From contig NC_036460.1 in assembly GCF_002775205.1 (NCBI RefSeq), forward strand, positions 3,850,056 to 3,914,055: a stretch of DNA of 64,000 nucleotides, given 5' to 3'. Of the stretch, positions 9,725 to 18,478 are shown one piece after another (position 1 is the first letter of the stretch; each line of letters starts with the position of its first letter). Below the pieces are notes generated by a model that saw nothing but the letters and a program-made list of their open reading frames with translations, was not told the DNA's origin and searched no databases. The DNA comes from Xiphophorus maculatus (taxonomy: Eukaryota; Chordata; Actinopteri; Cyprinodontiformes; Poeciliidae). A program made the position numbers and the translations under genes.

Positions 9725-12700
9725 CTCAACTGAGTCTCTGCTCGCTTCTGAACACTTTCACCAATAGGACAGTTTTCTACACCTGAACAAGGAGTCAAGT
9801 CAAAAGAAACTTCTTCAATGACTATACCCCCATCATACTCATTACATGAGTCAGTGTGTGGTTCAGTAGTGTTCGTCTGTTTGATTACAGTGTTTTCAAC
9901 GTGTCTCTGGGTTGTGTCTGGCAGATTAACACATGACCTGATGTCAGCCCTATTAATCGTTTTTGTAGGTCCTCCCTCTACAGGTTGTACTGTGCAAGTT
10001 GTGCCTACCATGTCTATGAGTTGGTAAACAACTGGACTCCATGCATCCTGAATTTTGTTACGACCAGCTGGTCTGTGTCTCAGGTAAACATACTCTCCAA
10101 CCTCAATTGAAGGACAGTACACTTTGGGACTTTGCCGAGCAATGCGTTTTGCTGCTTTCTGCTCTGCATACTCTTTTGCTTTTGCATGTGCCTCTTTGAG
10201 TCTTTGCTGGTGCACAGCAAGCCAATCAAGATTTTTATCATGGTGACTTTCATTTGCAAGCAATGCATCAACAGGAAGATGTGGATCAACCCCATAGAGC
10301 AAGAAGTAAGGGGAATATCCTGTAGTTGCGTGTGGAGTAACATTATACGCGTAAACCAGCTCAGGTAAATGTTCAGGCCAACGCTTCTTTTTGTCAGGTG
10401 GAAGTGTGCGCAACAGTTCATGCAGAGTGCGGTTAAAACGCTCACACTGTGCATTCCCTGTCGGATGATGGGGTGTCGTACGCGTTTTTTTCACACCATA
10501 CATTCTGCAAAGTTCAGCAATAACTTCTGATTCAAAGTTACGGCCCTGATCTGAGTGGAGACGTTCAGGTACACCGTACTTCATAAACCACTGCTTTAAG
10601 AGGACTTTAGCTGTGGTCTCTGCTTTTTGGTCACGTGTAGGAAACGCCTGAGTGAACTTTGTAAACACATCGGTAATGACTAGTACGTTCTCACGGCCGT
10701 CTGAAGCTGGTTCAAGGAGCGTGAAATCTACTGCCACAACTTCTAAAGGTCGTGTTGCCAAAAAGGATTTCATTGGAGGGTGAATCTTTGGGTTGGGCAT
10801 TTTTGTGAGAATACAACGTTCGCAATTCTTGACCCATCGCTCAACATTTTTGTGCATCCCTACCCAGAATGCTCTCTGTCTCAACAACTGTAATGTCCTC
10901 TCTATTCCCTGATGTCCCATAGAGTCATGGACACTCCTCATGACAGCTGGTTGTAAACAACCTGGAACAAGCAACTGAAAGTACTCTCCAACATGATCAT
11001 CCCTCACCACTCTGTACACCAATCCATCACACATCTTAATGTGTTTCCATTGTTTCAACAATGATTTAGCAGCAACAGGAAGATTTTTCCTTTCTTGTGA
11101 ACTTGGTGGGCTGCCTTGATCCAAAAACTGTTTTAAAACACTAATCACTGGATCTTGACATTGAAATGTCCGCAGCTCTTCCTTGGAATAACCTGGAAGA
11201 GTTGGTGTAGCCTCTTTAGCATGTGACTCGAACTTTTCAGGTTCTGCAGCCCTGATCTGGTTTAGTTGACAACACTTGACCCCAGCTGTAACCAGCTCAG
11301 GCTCAAGGACAGTGCCTCTACAAATCAAATTGCAAATTGCAACGCAATCATCAAATTCCTCATCATCATTTGGTTCTGGCTCCCCTGCTAACGGGTGTCG
11401 TGACAGTGCATCAGCGGCTGAGTTGCACCGACCAGGTCGGTACTGCACGTCAAAGTCGAAAGCAGCTAACTGCGCTACCCATCTCTGTTCAATAGCCCCA
11501 AGTTTTGCACTTTTTAGATGACATAAGGGATTATTGTCTGATATCACAGTGAATTTAGAACCCAGCAAATAACCCCGAAACTTTTCCACTATTGCCCATT
11601 TAAGCGCGAGCAGCTCAAGTTTCATGCTGCTATAGTTTTTGTCATTTCGCTCTGCATTTCTCAGCCGTCTACTTGCATATGCAATGACCCGTTTTTTGTC
11701 ACCTTGCTGCTGACACAAGACAGCTCCTAAACCCTGACCACTAGCATCAGTTTCCAAAATGAAAGGACAAGTGAAATCTGCATAACCCAGAACGGGAGCA
11801 GTCACAAGCTTTTCTTTCAATGTGTCAAATGCAATCTGACTGTTGGTATCCCACAATGCACTCAGTTTTTGACTAGCTTTGGCTGTAGTAGCAGCTCCTC
11901 GGCACTGATTCACAAGGTCATGTAGTGGGGCGGCGATTTTTGAAAAGCCCTCAACATACCTTCTGTAGTAGCTACTTAGGCCTAGAAATGACTGGAGTTC
12001 CTTAACAGTGCCAGGCACAGGCCAATCCTTGACTGCTGCGACCTTGGAGGGATCAGTTGCGATACCCTCTGCTGAAATTTGATGTCCAAGGAATTTTACT
12101 TCCTTCTGCAAAAAGTGACATTTTTCCCACTTCACTTTTAATCCTGCGTCTCTCAAACGTTTAAAAACTAGGTCTAGTCGTTCCAAATGAGACTCAAAGC
12201 TTGGTGAGTACACCAAAATGTCATCCAGATAGACTAACATGATGTCGAATATCAGATCGCTCATAGTTGCTTGCATCAACCTTTGAAATGTTGCAGGCCC
12301 ATTACACACCCCCATGGGCATGCGTACATACTCAAACAGCCCAAAAGGCGTGGTGAAAGCAGTCTTATGTCTGTCTCGATCATCCATGGCTACTTGGTGA
12401 TACCCACTGGCAAGGTCAACTGTGGAAAAGTATTTGGCACCTTTTAACGCATCAAAACTCTCATCAATACGAGGCAATGGAAATGCGTCTTTCTTCGTTT
12501 TTAGATTTAGCTTTCGATAGTCTACACATAAGCGTATACTGCCGTCACCTTTGCGGACTACCACAACTGGTGAGGCGTAAGCGCTTTCACTTTCCTGTAT
12601 AACTCCTTTTTTCAAAAGTTTAGAGATATGTTCTTTTACTTCCTGGTATTGGTTAGGAGGTATACGTCGATATGGCTGTGTGACAGGTACGTCATCCACC

Positions 12701-13728
12701 AGCTTGATCTCATGTTTCACTTTATCTGTGTGACCCAGATTCTCATCATCATCTGCAAAAACATCAATGTAACGGGACAGCAATGCACAGAGAGCAACAC
12801 GCTCTTCCTCTGTGCCCCCCATGTCAAGTCTTTCCAACATGGCTTGCACCTTACTGTCAGTTTGCACTGTGTTAGAGTCCACTGAAACCTGTTCAACATC
12901 GGCAGAGATGCGCTGAAACTTTACTTGGCATGTCTGCTCACTCTCAACAGGCTCAACCTTTGAGATCACGCCTAGCCGTGTTCTGGGGCCCAACCACACT
13001 TCCTCGGCAGAGAAATTAACTACCGGGAGCGGAAGAACATGGCTGGTCCTCGTGACAAGTGTTGGGATAACTGCTAATCCGGGTGGTAGAGGAGTGGTCA
13101 CTGGTTCAATGATCAACTGAGAGGCTGCATCTGAGGTTTTAGTGTGACCTTTTACGAACACAGTGGACACCGAGGATGCAGGGATACGTATTTTGTTTCT
13201 GCCTGCAACCCGAACTACCGCCTTTCTCTCAATGCAACAGATCTGTACCTGTTGAAAAGCTGTCCTCCACCCAGAGTCTAAGGATCCACCCAAAGTGTTG
13301 TCAAACTCTGTTGTCACCAGCTGTCTGCATCTGTGAATAACATTCATACCAATTATGCATTCTTCAGAAACAACAGGATTCGCTGAAGGTTTCAGGACCA
13401 AGAAGCCACAATTTGGGATCTTTAAACTCATCGTCTCAACTTCCAGTTCAATATATCCCTGGTAAGGGATGTCAAGTCCATTTGCAGCAGTTATTTTAAG
13501 CCAACTATTTGTAGCTAGCATGCTCTCATCATTACCAATATATTTTCTGAAAAACTCATCTGTCATAGTACTGACTTGGCTGCCAGTGTCCAGTAAACAA
13601 TGAGCTGACCTGCCATTAAGTTTTAGATCAACCACTGGACATTTTCCTATGGCACGCTCAATGATTTGTTCTCGTGTGATCTCTAGTGTAGGTGAGTCTA
13701 GGACATGACCCTGCATTACCCGACTCAT
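9721..13728 (-). CDS. pol: Pol polyprotein of the Ty3/Gypsy element
   Basis: 1,335 residues counted from the ATG. Aspartic protease: LLDTGSQ (Asp 47). Reverse transcriptase: LCVDYRKLN near 400, catalytic YLDD at 500-503. RNase H: LETDAS (Asp 661) and ADALSRH at 772-778. Integrase: zinc-binding H..H...C..C at about 934-972, then the core Asp 1001, Asp 1060 (HSDQG), Glu 1096 with 35 residues between the last two. All key residues are present. The frame is -1 relative to gag and remains open upstream of its ATG across the slippery site, so the natural product is probably a Gag-Pol fusion made by frameshifting, not by starting at this ATG. It ends at TGA 9723-9721. Confidence 0.95.
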   Translation of the reverse strand: MSRVMQGHVLDSPTLEITREQIIERAIGKCPVVDLKLNGRSAHCLLDTGSQVSTMTDEFFRKYIGNDESMLATNSWLKITAANGLDIPYQGYIELEVETMSLKIPNCGFLVLKPSANPVVSEECIIGMNVIHRCRQLVTTEFDNTLGGSLDSGWRTAFQQVQICCIERKAVVRVAGRNKIRIPASSVSTVFVKGHTKTSDAASQLIIEPVTTPLPPGLAVIPTLVTRTSHVLPLPVVNFSAEEVWLGPRTRLGVISKVEPVESEQTCQVKFQRISADVEQVSVDSNTVQTDSKVQAMLERLDMGGTEEERVALCALLSRYIDVFADDDENLGHTDKVKHEIKLVDDVPVTQPYRRIPPNQYQEVKEHISKLLKKGVIQESESAYASPVVVVRKGDGSIRLCVDYRKLNLKTKKDAFPLPRIDESFDALKGAKYFSTVDLASGYHQVAMDDRDRHKTAFTTPFGLFEYVRMPMGVCNGPATFQRLMQATMSDLIFDIMLVYLDDILVYSPSFESHLERLDLVFKRLRDAGLKVKWEKCHFLQKEVKFLGHQISAEGIATDPSKVAAVKDWPVPGTVKELQSFLGLSSYYRRYVEGFSKIAAPLHDLVNQCRGAATTAKASQKLSALWDTNSQIAFDTLKEKLVTAPVLGYADFTCPFILETDASGQGLGAVLCQQQGDKKRVIAYASRRLRNAERNDKNYSSMKLELLALKWAIVEKFRGYLLGSKFTVISDNNPLCHLKSAKLGAIEQRWVAQLAAFDFDVQYRPGRCNSAADALSRHPLAGEPEPNDDEEFDDCVAICNLICRGTVLEPELVTAGVKCCQLNQIRAAEPEKFESHAKEATPTLPGYSKEELRTFQCQDPVISVLKQFLDQGSPPSSQERKNLPVAAKSLLKQWKHIKMCDGLVYRVVRDDHVGEYFQLLVPGCLQPAVMRSVHDSMGHQGIERTLQLLRQRAFWVGMHKNVERWVKNCERCILTKMPNPKIHPPMKSFLATRPLEVVAVDFTLLEPASDGRENVLVITDVFTKFTQAFPTRDQKAETTAKVLLKQWFMKYGVPERLHSDQGRNFESEVIAELCRMYGVKKTRTTPHHPTGNAQCERFNRTLHELLRTLPPDKKKRWPEHLPELVYAYNVTPHATTGYSPYFLLYGVDPHLPVDALLANESHHDKNLDWLAVHQQRLKEAHAKAKEYAEQKAAKRIARQSPKVYCPSIEVGEYVYLRHRPAGRNKIQDAWSPVVYQLIDMVGTTCTVQPVEGGPTKTINRADIRSCVNLPDTTQRHVENTVIKQTNTTEPHTDSCNEYDGGIVIEEVSFDLTPCSGVENCPIGESVQKRAETQLS

Positions 13729-13752
13729 TGCAACCAGGGTCTCTCGTTTCCC
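13707..13752 (-). promoter_or_regulatory. -1 ribosomal frameshift signal between gag and pol
   Basis: On the minus strand the heptamer G GGA AAC (13752-13746) lies in the gag frame as X XXY YYZ. After a 4-base spacer comes a perfect 7-bp stem, GACCCTG (13741-13735) with CAGGGTC (13713-13707), around a 21-base loop. The loop contains the gag stop and the pol ATG. Slippage moves into the pol frame, which is open. GGGAAAC is a known natural slippery heptamer (used by FIV). Confidence 0.8.
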
Positions 13753-14924
13753 GACTGACTGGAAACAGGGGACTCATCAGAGTTTTTGTGTCTTTTCTGA
13801 GGACACTGTTTGGCAACATGACCAGCAGTTTGGCACTTGAAGCATATCGGCTTACCGTCCGGGGTAAATCTTGGAACAGTTTTGATCTGATATGGTGTCT
13901 GGCTACTAGGGTTTTTGCTCTGAATTGTCAACTCTTTTACAGCTTTAGTGAGTTCTGTTATCACTTTCCCTTGCTCAGTGAGCACTTTAAGAACGTCATC
14001 AATTGATACTGACTTCTCATTAGGTCTAGTTAGATTAGTGACTTTGTCTTGCTCTTTAAGAGTTTTCATCACATCCTCCAGATACACTGGATTTCCTGTC
14101 TCTTTAACTGCACAACACTGTGCTTCTGCTGCAACATTACTGCAGGTCTTCACTTTACTTCTAACCATTTTTGTGCTAGGGGCTTGGTCTAAGGACCACA
14201 AGTAAGCTTCCTCACGCACCTCTACAAAAGTAGATGCAGGTTTTCCTCTTACATATTTTCGGAGTTCTCGTCTCAGTGAGAGGTCTCTGATGCCCTCAAT
14301 GAACTGGTCTCTTAACACTGTGTTCTCATTAGCCACGGAATTAAGATGTTGTTTCCGTACAAAACTAAAAGCCTGAGATAATGAATGTGAAAAGTCACGT
14401 ATGTCTTCACCCTCCTTCTGTTTACAGTTGTAGAAGTTTTGTAAAAGTTGGGAAGCACTACGTTTATCTCCAAACGCATCTTTTAGGTAGACAAACAGGT
14501 CTTTTACAACATCACCATCAGCTTTGCGTAAACGCACCTCCTCCAGAGCTGAGCCTCTTAACAGTGACAGCACAAAATCAAATTGTTCAGGTGCAGATTG
14601 ATTTCTAGCAGAAATAACCCTTTCTACTTCTTCAATAAACTCATCTACACTCCTCCCATCCTTGTCAATGTCTCCACTAAATGGTGAAATGTGCCTTTCT
14701 CTGGGTACATAGACATAAGATCTGGTAGGCTCAGTATTTAGTGATGATATGACTGTCATGACTTCTTCTTGTCTTCTGGCTAACTCACTTAATTGTTGTA
14801 ACACCCCAGCTTGTTCAGTGTCATTTTGTTCATTGTTCTGTCCACCATCCTGTTCATTATCCTCATCATTATTCACTACTAACTGTTGTTCATCCATCTC
14901 AAAGTGTTCATCTTGTTCAGACAT
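13725..14924 (-). CDS. gag: Gag of the Ty3/Gypsy element
   Basis: 399-residue capsid/nucleocapsid precursor that would form the cytoplasmic particle and package element RNA. It has an acidic, Asn/Gln-rich N terminus, then a helical capsid-like region from about residue 75 (SPFSGDIDKDGRSVDEFIEE, later a SALEEVRLR stretch), and one CCHC zinc knuckle near the C terminus (CFKCQTAGHVAKQC). It starts at the ATG at 14924, about 385 bases after the primer site. It ends at TGA 13727-13725, overlapping the pol ATG by an ATGA. The stop sits inside the loop of a predicted frameshift hairpin, so a fraction of ribosomes should pass into pol. No internal stop or frameshift is seen. Confidence 0.92.
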   Translation of the reverse strand: MSEQDEHFEMDEQQLVVNNDEDNEQDGGQNNEQNDTEQAGVLQQLSELARRQEEVMTVISSLNTEPTRSYVYVPRERHISPFSGDIDKDGRSVDEFIEEVERVISARNQSAPEQFDFVLSLLRGSALEEVRLRKADGDVVKDLFVYLKDAFGDKRSASQLLQNFYNCKQKEGEDIRDFSHSLSQAFSFVRKQHLNSVANENTVLRDQFIEGIRDLSLRRELRKYVRGKPASTFVEVREEAYLWSLDQAPSTKMVRSKVKTCSNVAAEAQCCAVKETGNPVYLEDVMKTLKEQDKVTNLTRPNEKSVSIDDVLKVLTEQGKVITELTKAVKELTIQSKNPSSQTPYQIKTVPRFTPDGKPICFKCQTAGHVAKQCPQKRHKNSDESPVSSQSGNERPWLQ

Positions 14925-15308
14925 AGTCAGATTTTTATTTTTTTTAAATTTTTTTTCAGTTTACTGAACAGTCAATAGAAGTGTAAATAGCAAAGGATAA
15001 ATTGGTCGAAGTCCGGAGTCCACCGGATGCTCCTGGGCTGCTCCTAGACCGCTGCTGGGCGACGCTCTCTCCCGCCTGGAATGCGTTCTGGTCTGATGGT
15101 CACCTCGGCTGAAATCCCTCACAACCACGCCAGCACAGACTGTCCAGCAACGTCCTCCTCTGATCTCGAAACGGATCCCGCCACACAGATGCGATACCCA
15201 GGTCCACTCAGGTTTAGGCCACTTCTTCACCACTGCCGTATAACAAAGCTAACGCTGCACCGCCATATTCGTGCCCGAACAGAGAGAAAGAATTTTAAAA
15301 AAAACGAG

Positions 15309-15326
15309 ACCCCACTCCTGGTACCA
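15309..15326 (-). promoter_or_regulatory. Primer binding site, tRNA-Leu(UAA)-type
   Basis: The plus strand reads ACCCCACTCCTGGTACCA. From memory this equals the 3' end of vertebrate tRNA-Leu(UAA) including CCA over all 18 positions. So the tRNA could prime minus-strand DNA next to the 5' LTR. Confidence 0.75.
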
Positions 15327-15331
15327 ATATT

Positions 15332-15914
15332 TGAAGCCGGGAGTAATGCAGCACACGGAGCTTCAAATAAAATGGGTCCTTTATTGTTTTTTTTATGAAA
15401 AAAGAACACTTTTCTCTCTTTCTGGGTTGCAAAGAAACAAACGTAAATGACCCGTATTCTGTCAACATAAAGCCTCAGCTTCGTTGAAAATGGCGGGCTC
15501 ACATGTAGCAACGTAGCTTCACATACAAAGCTAAACTATTACAAAGAGTGCATTAAACGGCAGTGGCACTTCTAGAGGACAAACAAAGAAAAACGTAACA
15601 TTAACATCCTCTCCTTAACTTTGTTCATAGAAGATAATTCAGCTTCGACATTACCGAATACTTGGATTCTCGGATTGGTGGCATCCTTTTCACCAGGTCT
15701 CGGCACACAAAAATGTCCTTCTCTTCCGCTTTGCTCAGATTTCCACGATATATACACAAGAGGTTTTTTTCTACTTCCTGAAATTTTTTGACCTCTCTGT
15801 AAAACAGCACCACATGCTGGCAAAAACAAGAATTGCAACCAGTTGGCGAAACAAAGCAAAACAGGGTTTACAAAATACAGTTTAGACATGTACCCATTTG
15901 TTCACCTGGTTACA
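15332..15914 (-). repeat. 5' LTR of the Ty3/Gypsy element
   Basis: 583 bp, visually identical to 8804-9386, and it drives transcription toward lower coordinates. It is separated from the primer binding site by five bases. Confidence 0.95.
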
Positions 15915-15918
15915 TAAA

Positions 15919-17000
15919 TGAGAAAAATAATACATTTTTTCCCCATGTTCCAATTATTTGAGATGTAGCAGCAGCATGATAACTTACCAACTAGTTGGGT
16001 TGATGTTTCTGCCTAAACATATTTTAAAGTCAGTAGTTGACTACAACCGTAGTTTTTCTTTTTTTGACACTGGAATGGATAATAAGCACATTTAAAAAAA
16101 AATTCAAATGCATTGAAGTGTATCAGAAATCATTTGATTAGTTTAATAAGCTTTAAAAATTTCTGACCAATTGAATCTGTTTTAAAACGTCTAAAAAGTG
16201 AGTTTGTGTATAAAGTGTCTGTCATACAGACTCAAACTACTGCAGATTTAATGTTCTGACTGTAGACTTTTTAATATCTCTGTCTATAAAAAATTTTTCT
16301 ACCCAGCTGTTTCTGTTTCTATCTTGACTTTACTATTCAAGTAACTAAATAAAACTAAACAAAAACATAAAATCTTTGCGGTGGATCTGGACCCAGTTGG
16401 TCAGAGTGGACTTGGTCATTTTAATTTTAGTCAACATTATGAACCTAATGGAAATTATCCCAGAGCAATAAAAACAGAAAATAAGACATTTAAGACTAAA
16501 ACACAGCAAATAATGACAGGCATGTTTGAAATCTCATATTGAACATAAATGAATTTGGTTTGAATTAAATATTTTCCATATAAACATGTTTAAATCGTAC
16601 AATCTCAATGTTTATTGAGTCTGCCGGTTTTTTTTCTTGCAGTGATTTTGTAGTCCAAGTTCAGTTATGCTGAAGTTGCAAGTAAACGGTTAGCGTGTAT
16701 TATGGTAGAGGATTCAAAGTAACAAAGTCTTGATTGTATCTTTTTTTGTGTTTGTTAGTCTGAGTAAAGGGCCGTTTTCATGTGCAGTTCCATCTCAACA
16801 TTACACAGACAGACATTAAAATGCAGTGAATAAATAAATTTTCAATCAGTTTTCTGCACCAAAGAGTTAAAAACACGTTTTCACCGACGCTCTTTAAATG
16901 TGTATATATATGACATTTTAAATTGACACTTGTGACTGTATACAAAATGGACCAGAGTGTATTTGCTTATTTCAAGGTAACGCAAAAGAATTGTTTTCTC
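15919..17000. other. Intergenic, nothing supported
   Basis: AT-rich sequence between the Ty3 element and the LTR remnant that hosts the LINE. Both strands were read. There is no domain-bearing ORF, RNA gene or clear repeat end. Confidence 0.4.
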
Positions 17001-17298
17001 CATGTCCCCTAGTTAAATGCAAATGCTTGGATGTGTTGTACGAGTGCATATGGAAGTGTTGAAGTGCAAAAACAAAGACAAACGAGGGGAGCTGAGGCCT
17101 GGCAACAAAACACCACAAGCGTCAAGCGGCAGATTGGACGCCGAAGGCGACCCAGAAGGTGGAGACAGCCAGGTTCAAATACTCTGCGCTCCAAATCAAC
17201 GGATCAGAAACACCTGCAAAGGGGAGGAGCACAAAGACAGACAAAAACAACACCTGCAGCTCAGCCCTTAAGGGGGAAGAGGCACGATCAGACTGTGA

Positions 17299-18355
17299 AT
17301 GGTTGGAAGGATGTCAGAGGGAAATGTATCAGGTAGTGATTTTGCGGAAATGGAAGAGGGTGCTGATGATGTGGATAATGAAGGATCTTGGCATATTCAA
17401 AAAGCTAAGCATAAATGGAAAAAATCAAGACAACAAATAGAATCATCTGTTTCCGAGGCTGAAGGAGAAACTGTTACGATGTCAGAATTTAAAATAGTTC
17501 TGAAGTTTGTCAAAGAGGGTGTCCTTTGGTAAGTGGAATCCAATAAAGCTGACAAAAGAAATCAATTCACTGGTTGGAAAGGTGAAATTTGTTAAAATAT
17601 TAAGAGATGGATCGTTATTGATTATCTGTAATGATATTAAACAAAAAGAAAGGGCGCTGAATATAAAAAGAATCCTTGGTGAGAATGTGAGAGGAAGACT
17701 TTTGGATGACAAGAAGTATGTATGCGGAGTCATTTCGGGGATTCCACCTGATGTACCAGTTGATGAGATCAAGTCTAATGTTTCAGGAGGGAAAGTGGTG
17801 GAAGCCAAACGATTGAAAAGAAATAAAAATGGAGAGAGGAGTGATAGTTTTTCTATCATGTTAAAATTTGAAGAGAACAGTTTACCAGGTAAAGTGTTTG
17901 TGGGATATATGAGCTATGATGTCCGACCATTTATTCCTCCGCCGCTGCGGTGCTTTAAATGCCAGAAATTTGGACATGTCGCGGCAGTGTGTAAGGGGAA
18001 ACAGAAATGTGGGAGATGTGCTGGGGATCATGAGTATGGGAAATGTGAGGAAGGGGCTCCGCTGAAATGTTGTAATTGTGGAGGTGGGCATAGTTCAGGA
18101 TTTAGGGGATGCATAGCTAGTAAAAGAGCTGAGGAAGTTCAGAAAGTCAGAGTCACTACTGGCATTACTTATGCGGAAGCAACGAAAAAAGTTCCTGTTC
18201 AATCAATATTATACCCAAAGAAAGTGTCTGGAGGAGGAAAAGAAGGATCTAATTGTTCAGAATGCTCTAAGATTAAAGGTGACACTTTACTCATGACAAA
18301 GGAGGATTTTGTATTGTTCATGGTAGAAGTTGTTAACTGCACTGCTCAAACATAA
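17299..18355 (+). pseudogene. LINE ORF1 (zinc-knuckle RNA-binding protein), one-base frameshift
   Basis: The natural start is probably ATG 17299 or 17311. That frame runs to a stop at 17530-17532, and its last residues (KIVLKFVKEG) hand over to a second frame that is open from before 17507 to 18355. The switch at about 17515-17525 looks like a single-base indel. The second part carries three cysteine/histidine knuckles (CFKCQKFGHVAAVC, CGRCAGDHEYGKC, CCNCGGGHSSGFRGC) near its C-terminal third, as in I- and Jockey-type Gag-like ORF1 proteins that coat element RNA. A sequencing error at the junction is the alternative. Confidence 0.75.
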
Positions 18356-18478
18356 AGGAAAACGGAAAAAATTCAAATAATAGTGAAGGCAGCCCAAAAG
18401 TATCTTGATTGTTAAAAATGTTAATTGGGAATCAATAAAGAAAAAATTAAATGAGACACAATCTTCTCAACCTCAATC

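Larger units (their letters stand above)
8804..15914 (-). mobile_element. Complete Ty3/Gypsy LTR retrotransposon, apparently young
   Basis: A 7,111-bp element reads on the minus strand: 5' LTR (15332-15914), primer site, gag, pol, a small third ORF, polypurine tract, 3' LTR (8804-9386). It is flanked by the 4-bp direct repeat TAAA (8800-8803 and 15915-15918). LTR ends are TG...CA. The domain order protease, reverse transcriptase, RNase H, integrase places it in Metaviridae, not Copia or BEL. The two LTRs are the same length and I see no difference between them, and both large ORFs are open, so insertion was recent. Whether it is mobile today cannot be judged from sequence. Confidence 0.95.
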
